A DNA stretch of 64,000 nt from Actinomyces procaprae (GCF_004798665.1 NZ_CP039292.1:992001-1056000); one strand, 5' to 3'; positions 8,183-17,102 are shown, counted from the first letter of the stretch. Numbers and translations: made by a program. The notes: generated by a model from the letters alone, not told the origin.

Positions 8183-9054
8183 ACGTCTCCATGGAACTGC
8201 TGGCTCTGCCCCTGGCGGAGACCGTCCTGATGGGGGTCTTGTCCGGCTTGGTGGGAGCCCTGGCGGTGATCAGTCGGCGCGTGTTCTTCGCCGAGTCTAT
8301 AACTCACGCCACGTTCCCTGGTGCGGTGACCGGAGTGGTAGCGGCGACAGCGGTCGGAACAGCATTGACGGGGGCGCGGGTCGGGTACGAGATGCTGTCT
8401 ATCGCGGTACTGCTTGGGGCATTGCTCATGTGCGCGCCGATGACGTGGCTGATGCGGCGGCTCAGCGACCTTCCCGGCATCTCCTCACAGGCCGCAGCCG
8501 GCATTGTCTTGGCCGTGGGCTTTGCCTTGGGGTACCTGCTTAGCACCTGGTTCGCCCCGTTGCCGCTGAAGGTGGACGGCTTCCTGACCGGCTCGGTGCT
8601 CAACGTCAATCGCGCCGATGTTGCGCTGACGGTAGCGGTGCTGACCGTAACGGTGATCATAGTCGTCGTGGCTGGACGTCATCTGGAGCTGTACTGCTTC
8701 GATTCCGTCGCCTACCGGGCTGCAGGATTGAATCCGCGCCTTCCGGAGTGGACGGTGCTGGTCCTCATCTGTCTCAATATCTGCGTACTCATACCGGCAG
8801 TGGGCACAATCCTTCCGATTGCATTGATCGCTGCGCCAGCGGCAACGGTCCGTTCCCGAGCGCGATCAACATCGGGCCTATTGATCGGCTCAGCGGCCCT
8901 GGGCGCGATTTGCTGCCTGGCGGGACTGTGGCTGGCGGTAGGTTTTGAATGGTCGGTCGGGGGAACGATCGCCGTGGCCTGTGGCCTGGTATACGCGGCG
9001 TCGGAGCTCGGCTCCTACGTCAGATCCCCAGGACGCCGCGTAGGTCCGTCTTGA
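8179..9054 (+). CDS. Metal ABC transporter permease (ABC-3 family), second
   Basis: 291 residues, again ABC-3: 'FFAESITHATFPGAVTG' carries the Ser-x-Thr-His-Ala-x-x-Pro-Gly motif. Two different permeases per transporter (heterodimer) occur in some cluster A-I systems such as TroCD. ATG 8179 overlaps the previous stop. The last 35 bp overlap the 3' end of the oppositely oriented hexomutase gene (stops at 9054 and 9020), a convergent coding overlap. Confidence 0.88.
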   Translation: MNVSMELLALPLAETVLMGVLSGLVGALAVISRRVFFAESITHATFPGAVTGVVAATAVGTALTGARVGYEMLSIAVLLGALLMCAPMTWLMRRLSDLPGISSQAAAGIVLAVGFALGYLLSTWFAPLPLKVDGFLTGSVLNVNRADVALTVAVLTVTVIIVVVAGRHLELYCFDSVAYRAAGLNPRLPEWTVLVLICLNICVLIPAVGTILPIALIAAPAATVRSRARSTSGLLIGSAALGAICCLAGLWLAVGFEWSVGGTIAVACGLVYAASELGSYVRSPGRRVGPS

Positions 9055-10756
9055 TGGCCTCCAGCCGCTTGGCGGCGGCGCGGCGCGCCACCTCCACAGG
9101 CTCGTCGACCGGCACCGGCATGACCACCTCGCAGTAGCACTTGAGCTTCGGCTCGGTGCCCGAGGGGCGCACGACCACCCGGTCGTCGGCCGCGGTCTTG
9201 AAGATCAGGCCGTCCGTGGCGGGCAGGCGCTCCCCATTGCCGTCATCGGCGCCGTCCATCAGGTCGAAGACGTCCACCACCGGCGAGCCCGCCAGCGCCG
9301 CCGGCGCGCCGCCGGCGCGCAGCCGCTCCATGGCGTCGGTGATGAAGCTGATGTCCTCCACCCGCACACTCAGCGGGCTGGTGGCGTACAGGCCGTGCTC
9401 GCGGGCCAGTCGGTCCAGCAGATCGTCGAGGGTGCGCCCCTGCTGCTTGAGCGTGGAGGCCAGCACCGCCAGGCGCACGGAGGCGGATATGCCGTCCTTG
9501 TCCCGCACGGCGGCCGGATCCACGCAGTAGCCCAGCGCCTCCTCGTAGCCGAAGACCAGATTGGGCACGCGGCTGATCCACTTGAAGCCGGTGAGCGTAT
9601 TGCGGTGCGCGAGCCCGTGGGCCTGGGCGATCCTGCGCAGCAGGCGGGAGGAGACGATCGAGTTCGCCAGTACGCCGGTGCCGGTGAAGGCGGCCAGCTC
9701 GGCGGCCTGCTCGCCCAGCAGCGCGCCGACCTCATCGCCGGTCAGCTGCCGCCAGCCGCCGCGGGCGTGCTCGTCCGGCACGGCGGCGGAGCAGCGGTCG
9801 GCGTCGGGGTCATTGGCGATGATCAGGTCCGCACCCGCCTCCCGGGCCCGTGCGATGGCCAGATCCAGGGCGCCGGGCTCCTCCGGATTGGGGAAGGTGA
9901 CGGTGGGGAAGTCCGGATCCGGGTCGAACTGCTCGGGCACCACCACGACGTCGTTGAAGCCCGCCCGGGTCAGCGCCTCCCGGCAGATCTGGCCACCCAC
10001 CCCGTGCATGGCGGTCAGCACGATCCGCAGCGGGGCGACGGCCCGGGTGCGGGCCGCCTTGACCGCCCGCTGCACGTACTCCTCAACCATGTCCGCCCCG
10101 AGCGTCTCCCAGCCGTCCTGGGGCATGGGCACGGAGGCGAGCGGGCCGACGGCGGCGATCTTCGCCGCGATGCCGGCGTCGTGCGGCGGGACGATCTGGG
10201 CTCCCTGCCCGGAACCGGTCACGGCGCGGCCGCCGAGGTAGACCTTGTAGCCATTGTCCTGCGGCGGGTTGTGTGAGGCTGTCACCATGACGCCGGCGTC
10301 GGCGCCCAGGCGGCGCAGGGCGAAGGCGAGAACCGGCGTCGGGCAGTGGGATTCGAAGAGGATGGCATGCCCGCCGGCGCCGGTGACGACGGCGGCGGTG
10401 TCGCGGGCGAAGCGGGCGGAGCCGTGGCGGGCGTCATAGCCGATGACCACGCGGAAGCCGTCTCCCAGCTTCTCATGCAGGTAGGCGGACAGGCCCGCGG
10501 CGGCGCGGATGACGACGACGCGATTCATGCGGTTGGGACCCCCGCCCAGGCGCCCGCGCAGCCCGGCAGTACCGAACTGGAGGGTGCCGGAGAAGGCGTC
10601 GGCGAGGGCGGCCGTGGCGGCGTCGTCGCCATCACGGTGCGCGGAGAGCAGATCGCTCAGTTCCCTACGGGTTTCGGGGTCCGGATCCTCGGTGATCCAG
10701 GCGGTCACGGCGGCGTCCAGATCCTGGGTGACCGCGTGCTGGTGCGGATATGTCAT
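9020..10756 (-). CDS. Phospho-sugar mutase (phosphoglucomutase/phosphomannomutase type)
   Basis: 578 residues. Interconverts hexose-1- and hexose-6-phosphates (family knowledge; some members also act on pentose phosphates). The four-domain alpha-D-phosphohexomutase layout is visible: active Ser161 in 'TASHNP', the Mg loop 'NDPDADR' near the middle, the sugar loop 'GYEEALGYC' and the phosphate loop 'VRPSGTEPK' at the C-terminus. The length matches the PGM2-like group, to which deoB-independent phosphopentomutases belong, so it could feed DeoC; this is only a possibility. The ATG has TACGGT 6 nt upstream and no Shine-Dalgarno. Confidence 0.9.
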   Translation of the reverse strand: MTYPHQHAVTQDLDAAVTAWITEDPDPETRRELSDLLSAHRDGDDAATAALADAFSGTLQFGTAGLRGRLGGGPNRMNRVVVIRAAAGLSAYLHEKLGDGFRVVIGYDARHGSARFARDTAAVVTGAGGHAILFESHCPTPVLAFALRRLGADAGVMVTASHNPPQDNGYKVYLGGRAVTGSGQGAQIVPPHDAGIAAKIAAVGPLASVPMPQDGWETLGADMVEEYVQRAVKAARTRAVAPLRIVLTAMHGVGGQICREALTRAGFNDVVVVPEQFDPDPDFPTVTFPNPEEPGALDLAIARAREAGADLIIANDPDADRCSAAVPDEHARGGWRQLTGDEVGALLGEQAAELAAFTGTGVLANSIVSSRLLRRIAQAHGLAHRNTLTGFKWISRVPNLVFGYEEALGYCVDPAAVRDKDGISASVRLAVLASTLKQQGRTLDDLLDRLAREHGLYATSPLSVRVEDISFITDAMERLRAGGAPAALAGSPVVDVFDLMDGADDGNGERLPATDGLIFKTAADDRVVVRPSGTEPKLKCYCEVVMPVPVDEPVEVARRAAAKRLEAIKTDLRGVLGI

Positions 10757-10762
10757 GGGGTG

Positions 10763-10768
10763 ACCGTA
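10763..10768 (-). promoter_or_regulatory. -10 TACGGT, leaderless promoter of the phospho-sugar mutase
   Basis: TACGGT on the minus strand ends 6 nt before the ATG at 10756; a weak -35 (TCGACC) lies 16 bp further upstream. No Shine-Dalgarno sequence intervenes, so transcription probably starts at the start codon. Confidence 0.5.
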
Positions 10769-10892
10769 CCGTGCAGAAGTCCGCGGTCGACCTGGCCGTG
10801 ACCGCTGTCATGGGTGGTGGTGAGCACATCCGGCACACAGGAACCGGACTCGCCCAGCACGCCGCCGCCACGTGCGCGTGCGGTAGGGGATC

Positions 10893-11729
10893 ATGCTCAT
10901 TATGGCTAAGGACACCAATCGTGGCGACAAGCCGCGTGTGAAGAACGGCTCGCGCGAGACCTACCGGAAGGGTCCGGTGATGCTCCGCGGCGCCCAGATC
11001 CCCGCTCGTACCACCGATGCCCGCCTGCTGGACCGCCGCGGCGACGCCGACTGGCTGCACGCCGATCCGTGGCGGGTCCTGCGCATCCAGTCCGAGTTCG
11101 TGGAGGGCTTCGGCGCGCTCGCGGAGGTCGGGCCGGCGATCAGCCTGTTCGGATCGGCGCGGACCCCCGCCAACGACCCCGCCTACGCCCTGGCCGAGCA
11201 GATCGGGGCGGGACTGGCCGACTCCGGCTACGCCGTCATCACCGGTGGTGGCCCCGGCATCATGGAGGCGGCCAACAAGGGCGCCCGTGAGGCCGGCGGC
11301 ATCTCCGTGGGGCTGGGAATCGAGTTGCCGCATGAGCAGGGCATGAACGACTACGTGGACCTGGGAGTGAACTTCCGGTACTTCTTCGCCCGCAAGACCA
11401 TGTTCCTGAAGTACTCCGATGGATTCGTCATCATGCCCGGGGGAATGGGCACGCTCGACGAGCTGTTCGAGGCGGTCACTCTGGTTCAGACCCAGAAGGT
11501 GCCCTCGTTCCCGATTGCCCTGGTGGGCTCGGCGTTCTGGGGCGGCCTGGTGGACTGGATGCGTGAGACGCTGGTGGAGGCGGCGACGATCGACGCCGAT
11601 GACATCGCCCTGATGCGGGTGGTGGACACGGCCGAGGATGCGGTGGAATTCGTGGTCGACGCCGCCCGGATCATGCGCGCCAACGGGCTCACACGCACTC
11701 CAGACCGCTCCGACTGGGTGGCCCAGTAA
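10893..11729 (+). CDS. LOG-family Rossmann-fold protein (TIGR00730 type)
   Basis: 278 residues. Carries the two LOG/lysine-decarboxylase-like motifs: 'GGGPGIMEA' and 'PGGMGTLDE', the phosphate-binding and catalytic loops of cytokinin-riboside-5'-monophosphate phosphoribohydrolases. Homologues release the base from nucleoside monophosphates; the bacterial role outside plant-associated species is unclear. The first 55 residues are a polar extension with the 'TDARLLDRRGDADWLHADPWR' region that actinobacterial homologues share. ATG 10893 and ATG 10902 are both possible: 'TAGGGGA' precedes the first by 2 nt and the second by 11 nt. Confidence 0.88.
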   Translation: MLIMAKDTNRGDKPRVKNGSRETYRKGPVMLRGAQIPARTTDARLLDRRGDADWLHADPWRVLRIQSEFVEGFGALAEVGPAISLFGSARTPANDPAYALAEQIGAGLADSGYAVITGGGPGIMEAANKGAREAGGISVGLGIELPHEQGMNDYVDLGVNFRYFFARKTMFLKYSDGFVIMPGGMGTLDELFEAVTLVQTQKVPSFPIALVGSAFWGGLVDWMRETLVEAATIDADDIALMRVVDTAEDAVEFVVDAARIMRANGLTRTPDRSDWVAQ

Positions 11730-11821
11730 GGGGCCGAAGCAACGGCCCGGGGGTGGCCCGAGCGCCGGGGCGTAGGCGTGGAGTCAGCCACGTTTGCGCC
11801 CGAACTGGCGTAATGATGCCG

Positions 11822-11827
11822 TAGAAT
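11822..11827 (+). promoter_or_regulatory. -10 TAGAAT upstream of the DUF3117 gene
   Basis: TAGAAT would start transcription near 11834, giving a leader of about 45 nt with the Shine-Dalgarno AAAGGGGAG at 11868-11876. No convincing -35 is seen at 16-18 bp. Unlike many neighbours, this small gene has a leader. Confidence 0.4.
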
Positions 11828-11879
11828 GCAACTGGGAGAAGCGGTAAAAGTCCGCGAATCATCAGTGAAAGGGGAGCAC

Positions 11880-12047
11880 ATGGCTGCCATGAAGCCCAGG
11901 ACCGGCGACGGGCCGCTCGAGGTCGTCAAGGAGGGCCGCTCCATCATCATGCGGATGCCGCTGGAGGGCGGTGGACGTCTGGTTGTTGAGATTACGCCCG
12001 ACGAGATCAAGGAGCTGCAGGAGGCGCTGGCCTCCGTCAAGTACTGA
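11880..12047 (+). CDS. DUF3117 domain protein
   Basis: 55 residues, full length for this actinobacterial family. The 'MKPRTGDGPLEVVKEGR' and 'PLEGGGRLVVEITPDE' segments are nearly invariant in DUF3117 proteins, whose function is unknown. It is predicted to be a small soluble beta-rich protein. ATG 11880 is chosen over the upstream in-frame ATG at 11826 because of the strong AAAGGGGAG ribosome-binding site and because the family starts with MAAMKPRTGDG. A tandem hairpin follows. Confidence 0.93.
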   Translation: MAAMKPRTGDGPLEVVKEGRSIIMRMPLEGGGRLVVEITPDEIKELQEALASVKY

Positions 12048-12062
12048 GCAATCACCGAGTCT

Positions 12063-12104
12063 GTGCTCGGCCGTGAGCCGAGCAGCAGCGCCGCGTTGGC
12101 GCTG
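12063..12104. terminator. Tandem hairpins between convergent genes
   Basis: Two adjacent stem-loops: TGCTCGGC/GCCGAGCA (12063-12070 and 12076-12083) and GCAGCGCC/GGCGCTGC (12084-12091 and 12097-12104), each with a 5-nt loop. They lie between the stop of the DUF3117 gene and that of the O-methyltransferase and could end both transcripts. Confidence 0.6.
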
Positions 12105-12146
12105 CGCACGGGCTCAGGAGCTGGCGAACCCGCCCGGCCGGGCCGC

Positions 12147-12785
12147 TCAGGCCCGGCGGACGGCGACCAGCAGACCGTCGCCGACCGGCAGCAGCGAGGT
12201 GAGCAGGCTGTCCTCGTCCCGCAGCGTCTTTCCCAGCTCACGCGCAGCCACCGTGGTGGCATCGCGGCGAGCCGGATCGGCGACGTGGTCATTCCATAGC
12301 GCATGCGTCACCGCGAGGACGCCGCCGGGGCGCAGCATACGGATCGCCTGCGGTGTCAGCGCAGCCGCCTCTTCGGGGCCGAGGTCCAGCACCACCATGT
12401 CGTAGGAGTGCGCGGCCATGCGGGGCATGACGTCGGATGCGCGCCCCTGGATGATGCGGGTGCGGGCGCCCGGGTAGCCGGCCTCGTCGAAGGCACGACG
12501 GGCCTCGCGCTGGAACTCTGGTTCGACGTCGATCGTTGTCAGCACGCCGTCGGCGCCCATGCCGTCCAGCAGCCACAGTCCGGACACGCCGGTGCCGGTG
12601 CCCACCTCGGCGACGGACTTCGCCGAGGTGGCCGCCGTCAGCATGCGCAGTGCGGCGCCGGTTGCCGGTGACACCGGGTCGGTGCCCAGCTCGATGCCGC
12701 GCAGGCGCGCCTGCGCGGCGGTCTCGGCCTCGACCGGGAACTCCTCCGTATAGGACCAGCTCAGCGTCTTGTCAGCAGCCACCAT
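12147..12785 (-). CDS. SAM-dependent O-methyltransferase
   Basis: 212 residues. Class I methyltransferase of the catechol/caffeoyl-CoA OMT group: SAM motif I 'VAEVGTGTGVSGLWLL', acidic motif 'TIDVEPEF', then 'DMVVLDLGPEEA' (motif III region) and 'LRPGGVLAVTHALW'. The start is set at ATG 12785 because AAGGGGC precedes it and the family begins close to this point; the open frame continues 39 codons upstream but reads as non-conserved GC-rich sequence. Substrate unknown. It faces tatB divergently across 152 bp. Confidence 0.88.
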   Translation of the reverse strand: MVAADKTLSWSYTEEFPVEAETAAQARLRGIELGTDPVSPATGAALRMLTAATSAKSVAEVGTGTGVSGLWLLDGMGADGVLTTIDVEPEFQREARRAFDEAGYPGARTRIIQGRASDVMPRMAAHSYDMVVLDLGPEEAAALTPQAIRMLRPGGVLAVTHALWNDHVADPARRDATTVAARELGKTLRDEDSLLTSLLPVGDGLLVAVRRA

Positions 12786-12925
12786 GTGCCCCTTCTGCGG
12801 CACTGGGCCGCGTAGCCGTGTCACCCCGACGGCGCCGGGGGCCCGGCGCGGGGATCGCGCCCATTGTTTCAGGTCCGGACCGGTTCCCGCGCGCCCCCGC
12901 ATGCCTGTTTGCCCATACTTCTCCC

Positions 12926-12931
12926 TATACT
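12926..12931 (+). promoter_or_regulatory. -10 TATACT, leaderless promoter of tatB
   Basis: TATACT ends 6 nt before the ATG at 12938 and no Shine-Dalgarno is present, so the mRNA is predicted to start at the initiation codon. The -35 is poorly conserved. Confidence 0.55.
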
Positions 12932-12937
12932 GGCCAC

Positions 12938-13831
12938 ATGCTTCCGGGTATCTCAGGTGCGGAGTTCTTCGTCCTCCTGCTGGTGGTGGTCATTGTGGTG
13001 GGGCCGCAGCGGCTGCCCGAGTACACCCGCAAGCTGACGCAGGGCGTGCGCAGGCTGCGTGTCTTCCTGGACAACACCAAGGCCCAGATCGCAGAGGAGG
13101 TCGGTCCCGAGCTCGGCGACCTTGACCTGTCAGACCTGGACCCGCGCAACTACGACCCGCGCAAGATCGTGCGCGACGCGCTGGGGGAGGACCTGGAGGC
13201 CATCCGCCGGGACCTGACCAACCCCTTCCAGTCGGTCGTCGAGACGGCCAAGGAGGCCTCGAATGAGGCGGCGGCCGCAGTGAGCGGTAAGAGCACGGGC
13301 AAGTCCAAGTCCCTGTCAAAGATGATCGAGGACAAGGCGGAGGAGACCCGCGCCGCACGGGCGGCGTCGGTCGGAGCGGCAACGGCCGCGGCGGCACGTG
13401 TGGATTCCGCGGTTGCCGACGCCGCCGAGCCCGCCCAGCAGCAGGCGGAGCAGGCCGCCGCGACTCCGCAGCGTCAGGACAAGGACCCGGAGCAGGCGGC
13501 GGCCGAGGCTGCCGCGGTCACCGCCGAGCTGCCCCAGGTGAGTGCCGCCGCACCGACCGATTCCGCCAAGCTCGCACTGGAGGCGGGCGAAACCGCCACG
13601 GCGGAGATTCCCGAGGTGCAGCCGGCCGAGCCCGCCGAGGGCGCGCAGGCACCGGAGACCATTGCCGCCGACGGCGTCGAGTCGGCCGCACTCATTCCCT
13701 CAACCCTGGGGGCCGTGGAGCAGGACGGTGACGGGCCGCGTGTGCGTCCCGTCTCACCGCGCGACATTGTGCGGGCCGCCAACGAGGCCGCCCGTACCCG
13801 CGCAGAAGCGGCCCTCGCCGAGGTCGGTTGA
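12938..13831 (+). CDS. tatB: Sec-independent translocase subunit TatB
   Basis: 297 residues. N-terminal membrane helix at about residues 7-22, a Gly-Pro hinge ('VVGPQRLPEYTRKL') and an amphipathic helix, the TatA/TatB topology; the length and the acidic segment with Glu/Asp ('EVGPELGDLDLSDLDP') favour TatB over TatA. It helps receive folded twin-arginine substrates at the membrane together with TatC, which is not in the window. The C-terminal half is a long Ala/Glu/Pro-rich low-complexity tail, as is common in actinobacterial TatB. ATG 12938 is supported by the family's immediate N-terminal helix; the earlier open frame overlaps the methyltransferase. Confidence 0.85.
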   Translation: MLPGISGAEFFVLLLVVVIVVGPQRLPEYTRKLTQGVRRLRVFLDNTKAQIAEEVGPELGDLDLSDLDPRNYDPRKIVRDALGEDLEAIRRDLTNPFQSVVETAKEASNEAAAAVSGKSTGKSKSLSKMIEDKAEETRAARAASVGAATAAAARVDSAVADAAEPAQQQAEQAAATPQRQDKDPEQAAAEAAAVTAELPQVSAAAPTDSAKLALEAGETATAEIPEVQPAEPAEGAQAPETIAADGVESAALIPSTLGAVEQDGDGPRVRPVSPRDIVRAANEAARTRAEAALAEVG

Positions 13832-13919
13832 CCTTACGCGCAGGCGCGCGTGCGGCCGACGGGTCGCGCCGATGCGGTGTGGCCCGCCGGCGTCGCGCGG
13901 AGCCGGGGGAAGCCGGGAG

Positions 13920-15071
13920 TCAGCCGGCGGAAACCGGGCTGATGCCCAAAGACATGCCGGACAGCCCGCGCGCGCGGTGCCCGAGCCTTCGGGCTACCGC
14001 AGCCAGCTTCACAGCCGCGGGGGAGTCGGTGGCAGGCGCGCCGCCGCGCGCGATCGTTGCGGGGACGCCGACGTCGGAGCCCTCACGCAGGCGGATGTCC
14101 AGCGGCAGCTGGGCCAGCAGTGGCACCTCGTAGCCGAGCGCGTTGGTCAACGACTCCGAGACCGCCTGCCCGCCGCCGGTGCCGAAGATCTCCAGGTGCG
14201 AGCCGTCAGGCTGCGGCAAGTAGGACATGTTCTCGATTACGCCGGCCACCTTCTGGTGAGTCTGCGATGCGATCAGCCCGGTGCGCTCGGCCACCTCTGC
14301 GGCCGCGGTCTGTGGGGTGGTGACCACCAGGATCTCCGCATCCGGCAGCAGCTGCGCCACCGAGATGGTGACGTCCCCGGTTCCCGGCGGCAGGTCCAGC
14401 AGCAGCACGTCCAGGTCCCCCCAGAACACGTCGGAGAGGAACTGCTGCACCGCCCGGTGCAGCATGGGGCCGCGCCACACGACCGGCTGCTTGTCCTCCA
14501 CGAACATGCCGATGGAGATGACCTTCACCCCGTGGGCGAGGGGCGGGACGATCATGCCGTCCAGCTGCGTGGGCACCTGATCCACACCCAGCATGCGGGG
14601 GATGGAGAAGCCGTAGATGTCGGCGTCGACAACGCCGACGCTCAGGCCCTGGGACGCCATCGCCGCGGCGAGATTGGCGGTGACCGAGGACTTGCCCACC
14701 CCGCCCTTGCCGGAGGTGACCGCGTAGACGCGGGTGAGGTTCCCCGGCTGGGTGAAGGGGATTACCGGCTCGGCGGCCCCGCCGCGCAGGCGGGTGCGCA
14801 GCTCGGCGCGCTGCTCGTCGGTCATGACCCCCAGGTTGACGTTTACGTCGGTGACCCCGTCGAGGGCGCCGACCTCCTTGCGGGCGTCAGCGGTGATCGT
14901 GTCCCGCAGGGGGCAGCCCGCCACTGTCAGCAGCACCCCGACGGTGACGACGCCGTCGGCTCCCACAGCGATGGATTCGACCATGCCGAGGTCGGTGATC
15001 GGGCGGCGCAGCTCGGGGTCGATCACCCGTGCCAGCGCCTCACGGACGGCGTCTTCGGTGGGCAGGCTCAT
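13920..15071 (-). CDS. mrp: Mrp/NBP35-family ATP-binding protein, iron-sulfur cluster carrier
   Basis: 383 residues. An N-terminal MIP18/DUF59 domain (about 1-85, with Cys53 in 'VAGCPL') precedes a P-loop ATPase with the deviant Walker A 'SGKGGVGKSS' (120-129) typical of Mrp/ApbC. Homologues bind and deliver Fe-S clusters. The C-x-x-C pair that follows 'ENMSY' in many Mrp proteins is absent here ('NMSYLPQPDGSHLEIFG'), as in other actinobacterial members to my knowledge. ATG 15071 has TAGGAT 6 nt upstream and no Shine-Dalgarno. Confidence 0.9.
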   Translation of the reverse strand: MSLPTEDAVREALARVIDPELRRPITDLGMVESIAVGADGVVTVGVLLTVAGCPLRDTITADARKEVGALDGVTDVNVNLGVMTDEQRAELRTRLRGGAAEPVIPFTQPGNLTRVYAVTSGKGGVGKSSVTANLAAAMASQGLSVGVVDADIYGFSIPRMLGVDQVPTQLDGMIVPPLAHGVKVISIGMFVEDKQPVVWRGPMLHRAVQQFLSDVFWGDLDVLLLDLPPGTGDVTISVAQLLPDAEILVVTTPQTAAAEVAERTGLIASQTHQKVAGVIENMSYLPQPDGSHLEIFGTGGGQAVSESLTNALGYEVPLLAQLPLDIRLREGSDVGVPATIARGGAPATDSPAAVKLAAVARRLGHRARGLSGMSLGISPVSAG

Positions 15072-15077
15072 GCCACA

Positions 15078-15083
15078 ATCCTA
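15078..15083 (-). promoter_or_regulatory. -10 TAGGAT, leaderless promoter of mrp
   Basis: Minus-strand TAGGAT ends 6 nt before the ATG at 15071; no ribosome-binding site lies between. Confidence 0.5.
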
Positions 15084-15217
15084 TGGCCCGCAGGAGTGGA
15101 CTCCACCGGCAGCCATGGTGGTGAGGAGCACGCCGCCGACCGGAGGTGGCGGGAATACGGGTACTACCGCGGTGGCGGCGCCGCGGCCGAGCCGACCGTG
15201 TCAGGCCCGTGGGCGTG

Positions 15218-15811
15218 TCAGGCCCGTGGGGAGTGCTCCCCGCGTTCACTGCGGGGCGCATCCGGGGCGTCGGCGTCGCCATCATCCATGAGGTCCTCGT
15301 GCAGCTCCTCGCGGGTGCGGCGCTCCTCCTGGAGCAGCTCCTCCAGGACGCTGCGCAGCTCGGAACGCACGAAGTCGCGGGTGGCCACGTCATTCATGGC
15401 CAGACGCAGGGAGGCGATCTCCCGGGTGAGGAACTCGGTGTCCTCAAGGTTGCGCTCGGCGCGCTGGCGGTCCTGCTCGGCGGTGACCCGGTCGCGGTCG
15501 TCCTGCCGGTTCTGCGCCAGCAGGATCAGCGGCGCCGAGTAGGAGGCCTGGGTGGAGAAGGCGAGGTTGAGCAGAATGAAGGGGTAGGGGTCCCAGGGGG
15601 CGTCCGCATTGATCTTCGCCAGCAGGATGTTGGCGGCGATCCAGGCGACGACGAAGACCGTCATGTACAGCACGAACTTGGGCGAGCCCATGAAGCGTGC
15701 GGTGGCCTCGGCGAAGCGCCCGAAGCCGTCGGAGCGGGAGCGGGAGGGATGCGTCCAGCGCATCCACCGGGAGCGGTTCTTCGACAGGGGCTGGTCGAGC
15801 TGATTAGGCAT
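15218..15811 (-). CDS. DUF1003 membrane protein
   Basis: 197 residues. Two closely spaced transmembrane segments ('FVLYMTVFVVAWIAANILL' and the following 'YPFILLNLAFSTQASYSAPL'), the latter part of the DUF1003 signature, then a long charged coiled-coil-like tail with many Glu/Arg. Function unknown; in actinobacteria it typically follows an MgtE-N/CBS gene, as here. ATG 15811 lies inside the last codons of that gene (AATGCCTAA), with GAGAGGAG upstream, so translation is coupled. Confidence 0.88.
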   Translation of the reverse strand: MPNQLDQPLSKNRSRWMRWTHPSRSRSDGFGRFAEATARFMGSPKFVLYMTVFVVAWIAANILLAKINADAPWDPYPFILLNLAFSTQASYSAPLILLAQNRQDDRDRVTAEQDRQRAERNLEDTEFLTREIASLRLAMNDVATRDFVRSELRSVLEELLQEERRTREELHEDLMDDGDADAPDAPRSERGEHSPRA

Positions 15812-17096
15812 TGGCGCTCCTCTCAATCATCTCGTCGGTGACGGCGTCATCCGCCTCCCGCCAGTCGTCGGGCATGAGGTGGTCCAGGACGTCGTCGACG
15901 GACACGGCACCGAGCAGGCGGCCAGCGTCGTCGAGCACGGGTATGGCCGTGAGATTGTATGTGGCCAGCAGACGGGTGACGGTGCCGATCGAGTCGTCGG
16001 CGTGAACGTCGTCGAGGTCCTTGTCCAGGATGGAGCCGAGCAGCTGCTGGGGGCGCTCCCGCAGGGCGCGCTGCAAGTGGACCATACCCAGGAACCGGCC
16101 CGTGGGGGACTCCAGAGGGGGGCGGCATACGAAGGCGACGGCGGCCAGGGCGGGCGGCACCTCCGCCTTGCGGGCCTGCGCCAGGAAGGAGGCGACCGTC
16201 GACTCCGGCGGCAGGATGATCGGCTCGGTGGTCATCAGCCCGCCGGCGGTGTACTCGTCGTAAGTCATCAGACGGCGCACGTCCTCCGCCTCCTCCGGCT
16301 CCATCAGGTCAAGCAGCCGGGTGGCCATGGAGGCGGGCAGGGCGGAGACCAGGTCGGCGGCGTCGTCGGGCTGCATGGCGTCCAGGACGTCGGCGGCGCG
16401 GGCGGCATCCAGACCGGTGAGGAGGGCCACGGCCTCGTCGTCGGACAGCTCCTCGGTGGCATCCGCCAGGCGCTCATCGGACAGCTCGGCGGCGACCTCC
16501 AGCTGCCGGGGCAGCGGCAGGTCGGAGAGCACGTCGGCCAGGTCGGCGGGCTTAAGCCCCTCCATCGTGGCCAGTAGCGCAGTGGCCCCCTGCTGATCGG
16601 CGGATCCGGCCAGCCCGGTGACCTCGTCGGGGCGGACGGTGAAGGTCTCGCCGCGGCGCAGCCCCAGGGGGCCGGAGGAGCCCCGCTGCACGAACAGGCG
16701 CGTCACCTTCCAGTCCATGCCGCGATCGCGCTCGATGGCGACGTCGCGGATGGTCACGCTCCCCGAGCCGTCCCGCATGGTGACCACGCGGTCCAGCAGC
16801 TCGCCGACGACCAGCGTCTCCACGCGGCGCTGCTCGAAGCGGCGGATGTTCACCAGCCCGGTGGTGATGACGGCGCCCGGTTCGATCGCGGTCACCCGTG
16901 ACAGCGGCAGGAACACGCGGCGGCGGCCCGCGACCTCAATGACCAGGCCGACGGCGCGAGGCTGCCCGCGCAGGCGGATCAGCGTGACGACGTCGTGCAC
17001 CTTGCCGACGGCATCGCCGAGCGGATCGAAGACCGTTGTGCCCACGAGCCGGGCGACGAAGACTCTGAGGGTGCTGCGCGTCTTGGTGCTTTCCAC
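15804..17096 (-). CDS. PRC-barrel / MgtE-N / CBS-domain regulatory protein
   Basis: 430 residues. Order: a PRC-barrel-like domain repeated in the first 150 residues ('GDAVGKVHDVV'), a helical MgtE_N superhelix (about 170-290, with repeated 'LPADLADVLSDLP'-like helices), and a CBS pair at the C-terminus ('DDSIGTVTRLLATYNLTAIPVLDD'). The membrane domain of the Mg channel MgtE is missing, so it is not itself a transporter; it probably senses Mg2+ or nucleotides and acts with the coupled DUF1003 membrane protein. GTG start at 17096 with TAGGCT 6 nt upstream. Confidence 0.87.
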   Translation of the reverse strand: MESTKTRSTLRVFVARLVGTTVFDPLGDAVGKVHDVVTLIRLRGQPRAVGLVIEVAGRRRVFLPLSRVTAIEPGAVITTGLVNIRRFEQRRVETLVVGELLDRVVTMRDGSGSVTIRDVAIERDRGMDWKVTRLFVQRGSSGPLGLRRGETFTVRPDEVTGLAGSADQQGATALLATMEGLKPADLADVLSDLPLPRQLEVAAELSDERLADATEELSDDEAVALLTGLDAARAADVLDAMQPDDAADLVSALPASMATRLLDLMEPEEAEDVRRLMTYDEYTAGGLMTTEPIILPPESTVASFLAQARKAEVPPALAAVAFVCRPPLESPTGRFLGMVHLQRALRERPQQLLGSILDKDLDDVHADDSIGTVTRLLATYNLTAIPVLDDAGRLLGAVSVDDVLDHLMPDDWREADDAVTDEMIERSANA

Positions 17097-17102
17097 GACG
17101 GC

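Noticed and set aside
13542..15542. A 666-codon frame on the + strand across tatB and mrp
   Set aside because: It spans three genes in the wrong frame or strand and has an Arg/Gly-rich, domain-free product.
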